64,000 nt of DNA from Omphiscola glabra (GCA_964017045.1 OZ024811.1:13049818-13113817), one strand, 5' to 3'. Counted from the first letter of the stretch, positions 22,209-34,245 are shown. Numbers and translations are program-made. The notes: generated by a model from the letters alone, not told the origin.

Positions 22209-22267
22209 AATACAACTGGTATATTTTTGATGGTTACACAAACCGTCGAAAATGTACCAGTTGTATT
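22209..22267 (+). other. 27-bp stem, 5-nt loop hairpin with G-U wobbles only
   Basis: The left arm 22209-22235 (starting AATACAACTGG) pairs with the right arm 22241-22267 (ending CCAGTTGTATT) over 27 consecutive positions. The only three non-Watson-Crick pairs are U-G when read as plus-strand RNA; the minus-strand RNA would have A-C mismatches instead. The loop is ACACA. It could be a structured RNA, for example a microRNA-type precursor, or a tiny foldback transposon remnant. The loop is short for an animal microRNA precursor. Confidence 0.6.
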
Positions 22268-22383
22268 CGGGGGTGGGGGGTAGATGTCTCTTGACCAGTT
22301 GAGATAACTACGAAAGCTGATCATTTCGTCTTGTGCACGCGCCGGTCATTATAATAAAGCATCTCTCTGATAGGAGCATACAA

Positions 22384-23290
22384 CAGTGCATTATGCCGTC
22401 TCATTTAGCCTAGCCACCCCAGTGCATTATGCCGTCTCATTTAGCCTAGCCACCCCAGTGCATTATGCCGTCTCATTTAGCCTAGCCACCCCAGTGCATT
22501 ATGCCGTCTCATTTAGCCTAGCCACCCCAGTGCATTATGCCGTCTCATTTAGCCTAGCCACCCCAGTGCATTATGCCGTCTCATTTAGCCTAACCACCCC
22601 AGTGCATTATGCCGTCTCATTTAGCCTAACCACCCCAGTGCATTATGCCGTCTCGTATAGCCTAACCACCCCAGTGCATTATGCCGTCTCATTTAACCCT
22701 ACCACCCCAGTGCATTATGTCTTCTCATTTAGCCTAACAACCCCAGTGCATTATGCCGTCTCGTATAGCCACCCCAGTGCATTATGCCGTCTCATTTAGC
22801 CTAACCACCCTAGTGCATTATGCCGTCTCATTTAGCCTAACCACCCCAGTGCATTATGCAGTCTCATTTAGCCTAACCACCCTAGTGCATTATGCCGTCT
22901 CATTTAGCCTAACCCCCCCCAGTAGGCTACATTATGTTGTCTCATATAGCCACCCCAGTGCATTATGCCGTCTCATTTAGCCTAACCACCCCAGTAGGCT
23001 AAATTATGTTGTCTCATATAGCCACCCCAGTGCATTATGCCGTCTCATTTAGCCTAACCCCCCCCCCAGTAGGCTACATTATGTTGTCTCATATAGCCAC
23101 CCCAGTGCATTATGCCGTCTCATTTAGCCTAACCACCCCAGTAGGCTAAATTATGTTGTCTCATATAGCCACCCCAGTGCATTATGCCGTCTAATCTAAC
23201 CACACCAGTAGGCTACATTATGTTGTCTCATATAACCACCCCAGTACATTATGTTGTCGCATATAACCACCCCAGTACATTATGTTGTCC
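22384..23290. repeat. 36-bp minisatellite, about 25 copies
   Basis: The unit contains CAGTGCATTATGCCGTCTCA followed by 'tttagcctaaccaccc'. The first six copies are nearly identical. Toward the right end, shorter variants with 'cagtaggctacattatgttg' alternate, forming a higher-order pair. The frame coding VHYAVSFSLATP is a by-product of the 12-codon period. Confidence 0.96.
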
Positions 23291-23795
23291 CTTAAAAAAA
23301 TATCATTACAATATGAAGGTTTTGTTTGATTGTTTGTGTCTTAATTTGTTCTATACACTAAGATCTTAAGAGTGGCGATTTCTTTGATTCGTTGATAAAA
23401 ATAGAAATGTTCCATTTTGAATTTTAAACACCTAGAATGTAACCTTGGGTATCAGTAGTACGTTTGAAGAATTTTAGTATTTCCGCCGAAACAAATCAAA
23501 ACAGTGGGTGTTAGAGAGTATAGGAATACTTCTATTGTTACGCGACAAGATTGTTACTGTATATTTACGAGTAAGGTAGGATCGGAGAGTTCTTTTTAAT
23601 AATGAAAACCAATAATAATAAAAATAATTATAATAACAATAATAATAATAATAATAGAGCATTTTAAAAATGAAATTATAAAGGATAAAAAAAATGATAA
23701 TAGCTTGTACTTACAATTTCATTTGTTAATTTTGATTTCTGATGCCATTTGAGTTTGTGTACTTGTATGTGGATATTGGAGTATGTAAACACTTG
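23291..23795. other. AT-rich non-coding spacer
   Basis: The spacer is AT-rich with an AAT-type microsatellite at 23612-23656. No gene is visible. Confidence 0.5.
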
Positions 23796-23799
23796 TGCG

Positions 23800-24130
23800 T
23801 GTGGACTTTTGAGTAGGTGGACATTTGACTGTGTTGACATTTTAAGTAGGTGGACATTTGATTGTGTTGACATTTTTATTAGGTGTAAATTTGATTGTGT
23901 TGACATTTTGAGTAGGTGGGCATTTGATTGTGTTGACATTTTTATTAGGTGGACATTTGATTGTGTTGACATTTTGAGTAGGTGGGCATTTGACTGTGTT
24001 GACATTTTTAGTAGGTGGACATTTGGTTGTGTTGACATTTTTAGTAGGTGGACATTTTATTGTGTTGACATTTTTAGTAGGTGGACATTTGATTGTGTTG
24101 ACATTTTTAGTAGGTGGACATTTGATAATG
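23800..24130. repeat. 33-bp minisatellite, about 10 copies
   Basis: The unit is GTGTTGACATTTTTAGTAGG plus 'tggacatttgatt'. It opens frames on both strands because the period is 11 codons. Confidence 0.95.
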
Positions 24131-24630
24131 GGAACATTTGAATATGTGGATAAGTGAATATGTGGACATTTGAAAATGTGTATATTCTGAGTATGTGGAC
24201 GTTTGATTATGGGACTTATGGGGTGTTTGGACTTTTTGAGTATGGGACTTATGGGGTGTTTGGACTTTTTGAGTATGTTGGCATTTGAATATCTGGACTT
24301 TTTCAGTATGTGGACATTTGAATATCTGGACTTTTCAGTACGTGAAAATTTGTGTAGAGAATATTTGTTGTATCTCCACTATTGAGTGTGAGAAAAAAAA
24401 AAAAGCATGTGGACGCTTGTGAGTTTAGATAACTTGCTAGGAAATTTGTGTACGTGGACATTGGGATATGTGGACATTGTAATATGTGGACATTGGAATA
24501 TGTGGACATTGGAATATGTGGACATTTGAATACGTGGGAATTGGAATAAGTGGACATTGGAATATGTCGACATTGGAATATGTCGACATTGGAATACGTG
24601 GGCATTGGAATATGTGGACATTTCTGTACC
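24131..24630. repeat. Degenerate 16-bp and related repeats around GTGGACATTTGAATAT
   Basis: These continue the motif of the preceding array with shorter spacing. At 24440-24620 the unit AATATGTGGACATTGG recurs about ten times with point changes. The shared 'gtggacattt' core suggests both arrays derive from one ancestor. Confidence 0.85.
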
Positions 24631-25590
24631 CACTTCAATTTCCAGCAAACTGTATCGACATATCGCCGAAATAAGAGCTTCATAGACTGGCCATTCCGCT
24701 AATAAAACACTATTGTTACACACACACACAGTCACACACATACACACACACACAAACAAACAAACAAACAAACAGCTCTACTTTAATCAGGGGACTCGAC
24801 TCTGCACCCAATTCTCCTTGACTAGATCCATCTTACAATTTATCTCCCTTCTCTACTCCCACCAAGAACTCTCTCCCCCCCCCCCCCCCAACCAGGGGGT
24901 CCCCCACCATCACCATGACCGAACTCCATAAAACTTGTCCTACTTCCCCGGGAGTGTCTTAAATTCAAGGACTTCTCGCAATGGTCCAACTGCTTGCACT
25001 CCCCACCTCCACCACGACGCCCCCCCCCCACTTTACCGCCGCCCCCCCACCCATGGGTTCTGATATTGAACGGTTAGATGTGGATCAAGATTTAAGCCTC
25101 CTTGTATTGGCGTTGGGTCCTGGCCTGAAGGACCTCAGCTTACCGTGTCTCTCTGTGTGCTGTCTCAAGTCTTCGATACTTTCTCAAGGTGGGGGAGGGG
25201 GGGGGAGAGGGGACTTCACGTTCATAGTGAACTCATCTTAAGACCAAAACCTACCACTGACAACACGTTCGCATGCAGTATACATTTCATCGCCTAGTCT
25301 TTATTACATCGCTTATATAGTCTATACATTCTACTGGCTATAGTCTATGTTACATTTATATTACATTGCCTGTATTCCACTGGATAATGTCTATATTCCA
25401 CTGCCTAAAATATATATTACATTGTCTACTATCTGTATTCCATTGTCTACAATATATTATATAATCTATATTTCATTTTCTACAATCTATATTCAACTTA
25501 CTTTAATCATATTATTTATCATTGTGTATTTTTCAGCAAGTCTCGCAACACATTGTCACACGTGTAAAAGTTTGCCTCTTTCTTTCTATA
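24631..25590. other. Non-coding with microsatellites
   Basis: Contains (CA)n and (CAAA)n near 24718-24772, C runs at 24877-24889 and 25020-25029, and a degenerate 'ctatattccattgtctac' repeat at 25300-25500. No gene was recognised. Confidence 0.5.
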
Positions 25591-26165
25591 ATTCTTTCTT
25601 CCCCACGCCCCCCCCTCTCTCTCTCTATCACTTTCTCGCTTTTCTCACTATCACTCTCTCTCTCTTTGACGCTATTTCTCATTCGCTCTCTAACACTTTC
25701 TCTCTCCCTTTCTCTCTCTCTTTCTCTCCCTATCTCTCTCTCTCTCACTCCCACTTTCTCACATTTTCCTCTCTACCACTTTCTCTCTCTTTTTTCTCTC
25801 TCTTCCACTTTTTCTCTCTTTCTCTCTCTCTACCAATTTCTATCTTTTCTCTTTCTTTACAACTTTCTCTCTCTTCCTCTCTCTACCACTTTCTCTGTCT
25901 CTCTCATTCTCTCTCTACCAATTTCTCTCTTTTCTCTTTCTTTACCACTTTCTCTCTCTTCCTCTCTCTACCACTTTCTCTGTCTCTCTCATTCTCTCTC
26001 TGCCACTTTCTCTCTCTTTCTCTCTCTACCAATTTATATATTTTCTCTTTCTCGACCACTTTCTCGCTCTCTTTATCCCCTCTCTCTCTACCACTTTCTC
26101 TCTCTTTATTTTTCTCTCTACCACTTTCTCTGTCCTTCTCCCGCCCCCCCCCCCTCTTTTTTTTC
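25590..26165. repeat. Long CT-rich pyrimidine tract with internal period
   Basis: Nearly 580 bases are pyrimidine-rich on plus, with recurring 'taccactttctctctctt' phrases spaced about 30-50 bases apart. It opens frames of Leu/Ser/Phe on plus and Arg/Glu on minus that are not genes. It could form triplex DNA. Confidence 0.93.
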
Positions 26166-26637
26166 TTTCGTTCAATCACATGCTAACACTTTCGTTTCTG
26201 TCAAATCAGGATAGGGCATTAGCTAATGAACCAGATAACAAATATATAGTTTATTCCATTAGCCAAACACCACCTTCTCAAACACCACCTTCTCAACCCC
26301 GTGGTTGTATGTCCAACTTACACAATCAGTTTCAACAGTAAGAAAAAAAAAAAAAAGAACGATAAATTAAAACAAAAAACCACCAACATAACCTGAAGCT
26401 CCCCGAAAAGTGATTACCCCGGTGGGTAAAAAATCAATGAACCATAACAAGATCTCATTAAGAACAAACCTCTTAACAATTAGGTCAAATTCGGACGGTA
26501 TCATTAGATGAGGTCACTCGCGCAGGTATTTATTACATTTCCATGTCAGGCTACCAGCGCCCCCCCCCCTTTCCCCATCCCTTCCCTCCCCACGGGGCGT
26601 TACAATCAAACTTCTCGGCGAATCTTATTAATGCAAG
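26166..26637. other. Unique non-coding spacer
   Basis: The spacer contains an A15 run near 26343 and a C run near 26561. No gene or transposon was recognised. Confidence 0.5.
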
Positions 26638-26896
26638 ACAGCACCACACGACCAGCACCACACGACCAGCACCACACGACCAACACGATACGACCAACAC
26701 CACACCACCAGCATCGCACCACCAGCACCACACCACCAGAACCATATCAAAACAGCACCACAAGACCACAGCACCAGCACCACAAGACCACACCACTAGC
26801 AACACACCACCAACACCACAGCACCACACCTTCACACCACTCGCACCACACCACCAGCACCACACCACGTGCACCATACCACCAGCACCACACGAT
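26638..26896. repeat. ACC-rich 14-15 bp degenerate minisatellite
   Basis: The unit is close to CACCACACGACCAG. Copies vary in length and the region reads as His/Thr-rich in one frame and Val/Trp/Cys-rich on the other strand, with no domain. Confidence 0.88.
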
Positions 26897-27023
26897 TTAT
26901 ATGCAGAGTGGGTTATAATTGTTCAGTAATTCCTTTCCCCACACCTGCAAACCACCTGAAATTGACCATCTACATCTACAAATATTAATTACTTTCTTCA
27001 TTCATGTGTCTGGCCCCTCTTCT

Positions 27024-27194
27024 CAGTGGCGTAGCCTTGGTAGGTGCCGTCCTGGGCGGGCTATGATTTTCGTCTCCCGCTTTCAGTGAAAAAAATGTGC
27101 AGTTGGCCGAAAATGCCAATTCCTCAAATTAAGGACAAATGGTGCCGCGAGGGGAGGGGGGGCGCCTACTTCACAACTCCGCTCCCTACGCCAC
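27024..27194. mobile_element. hAT-like MITE, CAGTGGCG family, copy 2
   Basis: The left end is CAGTGGCGTAGCCTTGG and the right end is CCTACGCCAC, inverted relative to each other. The interior 'gcagttggccgaaaatgcc' matches the copies at 12103 and 29078. No convincing target duplication was found. The right terminus may be damaged. Confidence 0.7.
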
Positions 27195-27313
27195 AACCTT
27201 TAATCCACACATTATTTTATTGCCAATCTTCTCACTCCACCACACATCTTCATATCTATATTCTACCGACATATCCACTTATCCACCTATCAGTGTTCCT
27301 CTATAACTCTAGT

Positions 27314-27500
27314 CAGGGCCGACCCTAACAATTGCGGGGCCCTAATAGAAACGGACTGCGCGGGGCCCATTCTGGGTAGAGGATAAGGATAATAAGTGAA
27401 AATTAAGATTTTGTATTAGAAAATAAATTCGGGGCGGGGCCTATGAAAGTGCGGGGCCCATTGCGGCCGCATAGCTTGCAGTGGCCTAAGGCCGGCCCTG
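27314..27500. mobile_element. hAT-like MITE with CAGGGCCG ends and perfect 8-bp duplication
   Basis: The 187-bp element begins CAGGGCCGACCCTAAC and ends TAAGGCCGGCCCTG. It is bounded on both sides by ACTCTAGT (27306-27313 and 27501-27508), a perfect 8-bp target-site duplication, diagnostic of hAT-type insertion. GGGGCCC motifs occur several times inside. There is no coding capacity. Confidence 0.92.
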
Positions 27501-27569
27501 ACTCTAGTCATCCCAGATAGCATCAACGAATACGCGTCTTGTCTTTATTAATAAAACAGTGAAAACCCT

Positions 27570-28025
27570 CATTGCATTGCCTTTCTCTCTCTCTATCTCT
27601 CCTTTTCTAGATCTTTCTCTCTTTCTATATTATTTCGATCTTGCCCCCTCTTTCTCTCTTTCTACCGCTTTCTCTCTTGCTCTCTCTCTCTCTCTCTCTC
27701 TTTCCAGCTCTTTCTCTCTTCTTCTATTTCTCTCTTGCTCTCTCTCCCACTATCTCTCTTGTTCTCTCTTCTATCTTTTTTCTATTTATCTATTGCTCTC
27801 TGTTTATCTTTTTCTATGATATATAACTTTAGACATATTCCCTTTCCTCAGACATACATTTCCTATGACTATAATGACCCGCTCTCTCTCTCTTTCTATG
27901 TCTCTTTTCTCTCTCTATCCCTCTCTCTGATATGCATCTCCATTATCTATCCTCTAAAAAGATATGTTCTATGACTGTAATGGTGCGCTCTCTCTCTTTT
28001 TCTCTCTCACTCCCCCCCCCCCCCC
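27570..28025. repeat. CT-rich pyrimidine tracts
   Basis: Three CT-rich blocks are separated by near-identical linkers, 'tatgactataatgacccgct' at about 27870 and 'tatgactgtaatggtgcgct' at about 27970. The run ends in C14 at 28012-28025. The spacing suggests a roughly 100-bp tandem duplication that includes the microsatellite. Confidence 0.85.
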
Positions 28026-28467
28026 ATGCTTTCCATCTCTATTCCCCAATCCCCTGCCAAACATTTCATTTGTCTGTAATGGTGTCAGGGATGAGCCTAC
28101 ACGAAGCCCCATTACTGGGGGAACATTGACCGCCTTTATATCCTCCCCATATCTTTCGCCCCCATCATCCCGCCACACATATGTTTCCCAGGTCCCTCAC
28201 GTCCACTAATACCGCTGCATGTACAATGCCAATCAAGATATTTACACGATCTACATGCCAGCGGTTCTCCACATTTTTATCGATGGACCTATAAAGTTCT
28301 CTCTTTTTTTTTTTTTTTTCTCTTCCAAATACCCCAATGTGTATGAATAAAATGATTCGTCATTGATGTAACATAGAGCATTTTAAGAAAACATAATTTA
28401 TTAACTCTTCATTTGAATTATTTGCACCTTATAAGGTAACGGCATTTTTTATTTTTAAATTACATAC

Positions 28468-29014
28468 ACGTGTTAGTCTTCTAATGGTCGTGTATTAGTC
28501 TTATAATGGTCGTGTATTAGCATGGTCGTGAATTAGTCTTATAATGTTCGTGTATTAGTCTTCTAATGGTCGTGTATTATATTTAGTCTTCTAATGGTCG
28601 TGTATTATATTTAGTCTTCTAATGGTCGTGTATTATATTTAGTCTTCTAATGGTCGTGTATTAGTCTTATAATGTTCGTGTATTAGTCTTCTAATGGTCG
28701 CGTATTAGTCTTATAATGTTCGTGTATTAGTCTTCTAATGGTCGTGTATTAGTCTTATAATGTTCGTGTATTAGTCTTATAATGGTCGTGTATTAGTCTT
28801 ATAATGTTCGTGTATTAGTCTTCTAATGGTCGTGTATTAGTCTTATAATGGTCGTGTATTAGTCTACTAATGCTCGTGTATTAGTCTTATAATGTTCGTG
28901 TATTAGTCTTATAATGGTCGTGTATTAGTCTTATAATGTTCGTGCATTAGTCTTCTAATGGTCGTGTATTAGTCTTCTATTGGTCGTGTATTAGTCTTCT
29001 AATGGTCGTGTATC
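28468..29014. repeat. 22-bp minisatellite, about 25 copies
   Basis: The unit is GTCTTCTAATGGTCGTGTAT plus TA. Two subtypes, TTCTAATGGTCG and TTATAATGTTCG, alternate for part of the array, giving a 44-bp higher-order period. Three successive copies carry an extra ATATTTA insertion. Confidence 0.95.
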
Positions 29015-29077
29015 AGTCAGTGTCCACTCGGGATTCTTACGATAATGCTGCGCTACATATACACGTTTAACTAAGTC

Positions 29078-29217
29078 CGGTGGCGTAGCTAGGACTAGTT
29101 CGTCCTTTGGAGGGTCCATAATTTTTCCACACCCATGCAGTTGGCCCAAAATGTCACCCTTCTATATTATAAAGGAAACAAATGCCAACCGATCCACACC
29201 CTCTTACTGCGCCACTG
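29078..29217. mobile_element. hAT-like MITE, CAGTGGCG family, copy 3
   Basis: Ends are CGGTGGCGTAGCTAGG and TACTGCGCCACTG. Flanking octamers are ACTAAGTC and ACTATGAC, an 8-bp duplication with two changes. The interior 'gcagttggcccaaaatg' corresponds to copies 1 and 2. Confidence 0.78.
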
Positions 29218-29337
29218 ACTATGACAATCGGTGTTAGAATTTTTAAGAAATCCTGAAAACGACTACAAATTATATCTATATCATATTCCGGCAATAAGCA
29301 ATAATTCAAAACCGTAAACATTTAATTAAGACTTAAA

Positions 29338-29972
29338 AATGCCCCAGTACCTGGCATAAAACGCAGTCACAAAGTGCCTGGCGTACACAGTCACAAAGTA
29401 CCTGGCGTACCACGTAGTCACAAAGTACCTGGCGTACCACGCAGTCACAAAGTGCCTTGCTTAAAACGCAGTCACAAAGTGCCTGGCGTACCATGCAGTC
29501 ACAAGTACCTGGCGTAAAAAAAACGCAGTCACAAAGTGCCTGGCGTACACAGTCACAAAGTACCTGGCGTACCACGCAGTCACAAAGTACCTGGCGTGCT
29601 ACGCAGTCACAAAGTACCTAGCGTAAAACGCAGTCACAAAGTACCTGGCGTAAAACGCAGTCACAAAGTACCTGGCGTAAAACGCAGTCAAAAAGTACCT
29701 GGCGTAAAACGCATTCACAAAGTACCTGGCGTAAAACGCAGTCACAAAGTACCTGGCGTAAAACGCAGTCACGAAGTACCTGGCGTACCACGCAGTCACA
29801 AGTACCTGGCGTAAAAAACGCAGTCACAAAGTACCTGGCGTAAAACGCAGTCACAAAGTGCCTGGCGTAAAACGCAGTCACAAAGTACCTGGCGTACCAC
29901 GCAGTCACAAGTACCTGGCGTAAAAAAACGCAGTCACAAAGTACCTGGCGTAAAAAAAACGCAGTCACAAAG
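29338..29972. repeat. 27-bp minisatellite, about 23 copies
   Basis: The unit is CAGTCACAAAGTACCTGGCG plus TAAAACG, with length variants where the A run extends to AAAAAAACG or the tail is TACCACG. Frames such as RQVLCDCVL on minus are repeat artefacts. Confidence 0.95.
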
Positions 29973-31690
29973 TGCGTGGTAGAAACAACTGAGTCCGATC
30001 TATCCACGCCAGCTGTAAGTCACTTACAACATGGTACCAGAGCTGATCCAGAATGCCCTAATCTTCTCTACTCTCCTGAACATCAAACAAGGCAAACCCT
30101 AAACGCGCATTATTTTAGACTCCCCGATGAGCCAGTTCCGAGACCCCGCCTCCCTCCTGGCAAACGCCCCCCCCCCCATTTAACCCCCCTCCCCTCTTTA
30201 CTGCATGTTGATTGTCCCAGAGCATCGGTCCGTCATCCACTAATCATGTTTCTATGGATTATCTGCGATAAATCTACGACATTGACCTCGGGCATTACCA
30301 TATTGGGGCACTCTGACCTCGTGTTGATAGATATCGCCATACCCTCCTCCTCCATCACCCCCACTCCCAACCCTCTTTTCCTCTTCTGAAATACTCATTT
30401 CACTTCATATCCCCATAGTTTCATGTTATATATAAAAAAAAAAAAAAAATAATTTATCAACAAAAACTTTCCCCAAACCCTGAATCATATTTTCGCCAGT
30501 TGGCGGTGTGTGATATTTGTATGCCAAACAACTTAATTTCCATCAGTAAACCTGGTTAGCCATAGAAACGCCCCATCAATAAACAAGACTATTTTTTTTA
30601 AGTGTCCCGGTCCATTGTTATCGTTTATAACACTAACTTATTTATAACAGTAACTTATTTAAACGCGGCACTACACAACTTTTTTAAAAATCCATTTTAC
30701 ACACGCCCCCGCCCCCCCCCCCACCCCTTTCCCCGATCTCACATCGCAATTATCATTAATTAGCGCCACAAAATGTGTGTCCCCCGTGCAGAGCCGCCAT
30801 TTAGTTATGTAAATTTGGCGTTAATTTAGCCCGACCCCCTCCTCTCACTGCATCTGCCTGTTTTATTTTAACCATTCCGTATATCTTGTCGTCTGGCCAG
30901 AGAGCGAACATGAACCAACAGGACTAAATTGAATACGAGCAGAAAGCGCATTTCTTCTATTAGTTATTTATTCATCATCTGTTGCTTTTTTTTTTTTTGG
31001 GGGGGGGGGGGGTACAAGGGGGAGGGAATATATTGTTATGAATAAACGAAAGGAGTCGTCCGTCTTGATATGTAGATAAAAATGTATAATAAATACAACA
31101 ACAACAACATCTCAGTCATCTCTGTCTTGTTTTTATTTGCTATTTTGTTTTTGTTTTGTTTTTTTTTCCCTTCGTCAATTTTATTGATCACTGGATCATT
31201 TCTAACACTGCCCCCCCCCCCCCCCCCCCCACACACACACAATTATCTGCCCCTTTTTTCAAATGTGCTTTTTAAATAAACCTGGTCATGCGCAGTGCCT
31301 GTATTACTAGCTTGGGGCGTGTGGGGGGGGGAGAAGAAGGGGGTCGGTTATGGTACTTAGATGATGGTGGATAACATTATTGGTTATGGATATCGTATGT
31401 ATGTTATAGACGTTGTATTGAGTGAGGGGAAGCATTGATAATTTATTAGTAGGAGAAACGATGGCTCTGTAAATATATTGGATGGTAAAACGCTAGATTT
31501 ATTTGTGAACAGTGAGTTCGGTGGATAATTTTGGATGTAAGGAGCAATCAGATGCCTGTTGTGGATATTGTGTATTGGATATGTTATGGATGTAGAATCA
31601 GGTGAACCAGGGCCAACGATGTTGATAAAAGACAGAATAATCGATGTAGGTCATCATAAAAGACCTATACATCCAATATTTATTTTGAAT
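29973..31690. other. Non-coding with homopolymers
   Basis: No gene was recognised. A C20 run lies at 31211-31230, and a T run followed directly by a G13 run lies at about 30985-31012. A short non-repetitive block at 30740-30930 is listed separately. Confidence 0.5.
30740..30930. promoter_or_regulatory. Candidate cis-regulatory block
   Basis: This unique-looking stretch contains a TAATTA homeobox-type core in CATTAATTAGCGCC, plus 'agttatgtaaatttggcgtt' and 'ttattttaaccattcc'. It lacks the low-complexity character of its surroundings. The call rests only on composition and position near a developmental-type transcription factor gene. Confidence 0.2.
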
Positions 31691-31940
31691 GTTGATCATA
31701 CATATTTTAAGTGGCTTTTATAGATGGAATGTGGCCCATACACATTATGTGTCCTTATAGATCGAATGTTCCCCATATATATTATGTGTCCTATAGTATA
31801 TAGATGTAATGTTGCCCAAGCTACCATGACTCGCCTAGAGATAAAATAGGTCCCAAACTATCATGTCTCCTCTATGGATGGAGTGCTACCTTGGATATCA
31901 TGTCTCCTTCATGGATGGAACAGGCACCCATTGGTGTTGT
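31690..31940. repeat. Degenerate ~47-bp tandem repeat
   Basis: Phrases like 'tatagatggaatgtggccca' and 'atcatgtctcctctatgga' recur five to six times at about 45-60 bp spacing with heavy divergence. Confidence 0.6.
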
Positions 31941-33855
31941 ATATATATCTTTAGAACGTGCAAATGTTAAGACACATCCCACATTTACATGACGACTGAT
32001 AAGACAAGAGATTGTAATTCTAGAATACTCTTCTCCATGTTAGAGTTCTAGATACCCGACTGATTCGAGATTGTGACCCAAATAATAAAATGTCAGGACT
32101 GATTCCTTCCAGGATTCGTTAACAATAACTTCTCCTCCCTCCCAGCGAGGCCCCGGTTGAAACACATGAGATTGGCCGCACCACTGCCCAACGACAGCAG
32201 ACTTTTGACTTCAACCCTGGCGTCAGCTACTAACACAGTGACCAATAAGCGTAGCCCTTAAACAAAGAAACAAAAAAATAAAAAAAATAAAAAAATAATT
32301 AATACAAAATTTTAAAACCGACCAGAGTTAATGGGGGTGGGGAGGACAGCGCCCTCAGCACGCCTCGTCCCCCCATCCCCCCGTTTCGAATTGAGTCTCT
32401 TCCCCAAAACAACAAGTGAAAGTTGACTCCAATCCCTTTCTTTGAACAGCTACAGCAGATCAAATGACCCCCTCCTACCCCCCTGCCCCGAATACCAACC
32501 CCTGCCCTTCATTGTATCACCCCGTGGGCCTGGCAGTATTAAAATTCCCCTGTATTTCCAATAATCCCCCAAAAGTGAGGTCCACCGAGGCTCCACCCCA
32601 CTCCATGGGTAACACGTCTCTCAAAGCTGCGACCAATGACTAAGCAGGCCAGATACTAAAAATACATGATAGGGCCTCGAGAGCAGAGTTTGGGGGGGGG
32701 GGGGGGCAGTAGCCGACACTAAAGAAAAAAATAAGGAGTTCAGGATTGACCCTGTAGAAGAGGGGGGGGGGGGAGAGGGAGGGGTGGGGGAGGGGTGGTG
32801 GGGGGATACGCCTGGCATTAGTGATGTTGCTTTTTTTCCCTTCTGATCAAGAAGAGCGGAGAATGAGGGATAACTGCAGTGGCTCTTTTTAAAAATATTT
32901 TTATTTGGGCCGAAAAGGAAACAGATGAGATTGGGTAGAGGTGGAAGACAGGGGGAGGGGGCTGGGGGGAGGGTGATAAATGCAGTACTTGGGCTTTAAA
33001 ATAGTTTTTTTTTTTTAAAATGGAAAATGGACGAAGATCTCGGGGGGGGGGGGGGCGAGGTGGAGGAAGGGGTGAGGGAAAAGGGGGGGGGGGCTCAATT
33101 TCTGCAGTGGTTATGCGTGGTCCGCCTTCTCAAAAGATTATTTTCTGAAAGGAAACATCTAACCGGGTTATAGAGACACAACAGCAGTGGGCTCATGAGA
33201 TCCAGGGGTGTGGTGGTGGGAGAGGGGGGTGAGGGCGTTAGCGGGGTAGTGGTGGCAGTGAAACAAGGGGGGAAAAGGGTGTGGGGGAGGGGGAAGAACT
33301 TCTTCCATAGGAGGGAAAGTGTGAAAGGGGGAGACAACAGTTACATTGCTAGTGGCGACGGTTGCACTCTAAAATTGATTTACTGAGCACATTTTGGCAT
33401 GTTGGTTATTAGGGTAATCGGAAAAAGTGGGGGGGTGTGTGTGTGGGGGGACGGGCTGGGGACGAGCAGGGTTATGAAATTCTGGCCAGGCGCGGTGTGA
33501 CTGGGGGGTGGGGAGTGAAACAGAAAGGGGTGGCGTCATCCGAACGAATATTGAGGAAAGGAGGGGAATTGAAATACAGAAAAAAGAGGAAATAAAGAAA
33601 TAATTCATTGAATCTTCTAAGATATTTTAACTCTGACCTATGGGCTATGGCACAATTCTAGAACTGCTTGTAACTTCTATGATGGAAATCCCCGGATACT
33701 AAACGAAGGACTGCGTTCAAGATGTATGTAGGAACTAGTGGAAGAGGGAACGTTGAAGCTTGAAATATAAAGAACATAGCAGTATAAAGGATAACGTTTC
33801 GGCGAAAAGCCTTCGTCGGCTTTTCTACGTCTTTTTTTTCCAGCTCTCACAGGTG
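31941..33855. other. Non-coding, G-rich
   Basis: Strongly G-rich on plus, with runs at 32691-32706, 32762-32773, 33042-33054 and many G-tracts from 33180 to 33520. Several stretches could form G-quadruplexes. No gene is visible. Confidence 0.5.
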
Positions 33856-33859
33856 ACAC

Positions 33860-34245
33860 CCACCCTAACACAGCAGACACACGCCTATTCACATGAGACA
33901 CATACCTCTAACAGGAGACGCCCACCTATCACACGAGACCCGCGCCAATTCACAGACGACACCAACTACCACATGAGACACATACCTCTAACAGGAGACG
34001 CCTACCTATCACGTGAGACACGCGCCGATTCACAGAAGACACCAACTACCACATGAGACACATACCTCTCACAGGAGACGCCCACCTATCACGTGAGACA
34101 CGCGCTGATTCACAGGAGACACCTTCGTCTGACAGGAGACGCCTACCCAATCACAGGAGACACATAACTCTCACAGGAGACACATACCTGTCACAGGCGA
34201 CACATCATTCTAGCAGGCCACACATGCGTCTCTCAGGCGACATCT
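33860..34245. repeat. 18-19 bp minisatellite with ~90-bp higher-order unit
   Basis: The short motif is close to 'acaggagacgcctacctatc'. Blocks in the order 'acatgagacacatacctct', 'aacaggagacgcccacc', 'cgtgagacacgcgc' and 'gaagacaccaactaccac' repeat three times, so the array is organised at two scales. Confidence 0.88.

Noticed and set aside
25347..26214. Long Leu/Ser/Phe-rich frames resembling membrane proteins
   Set aside because: They are translations of a CT-rich simple tract; the same is true at 27559-27974 and 53666-54301.
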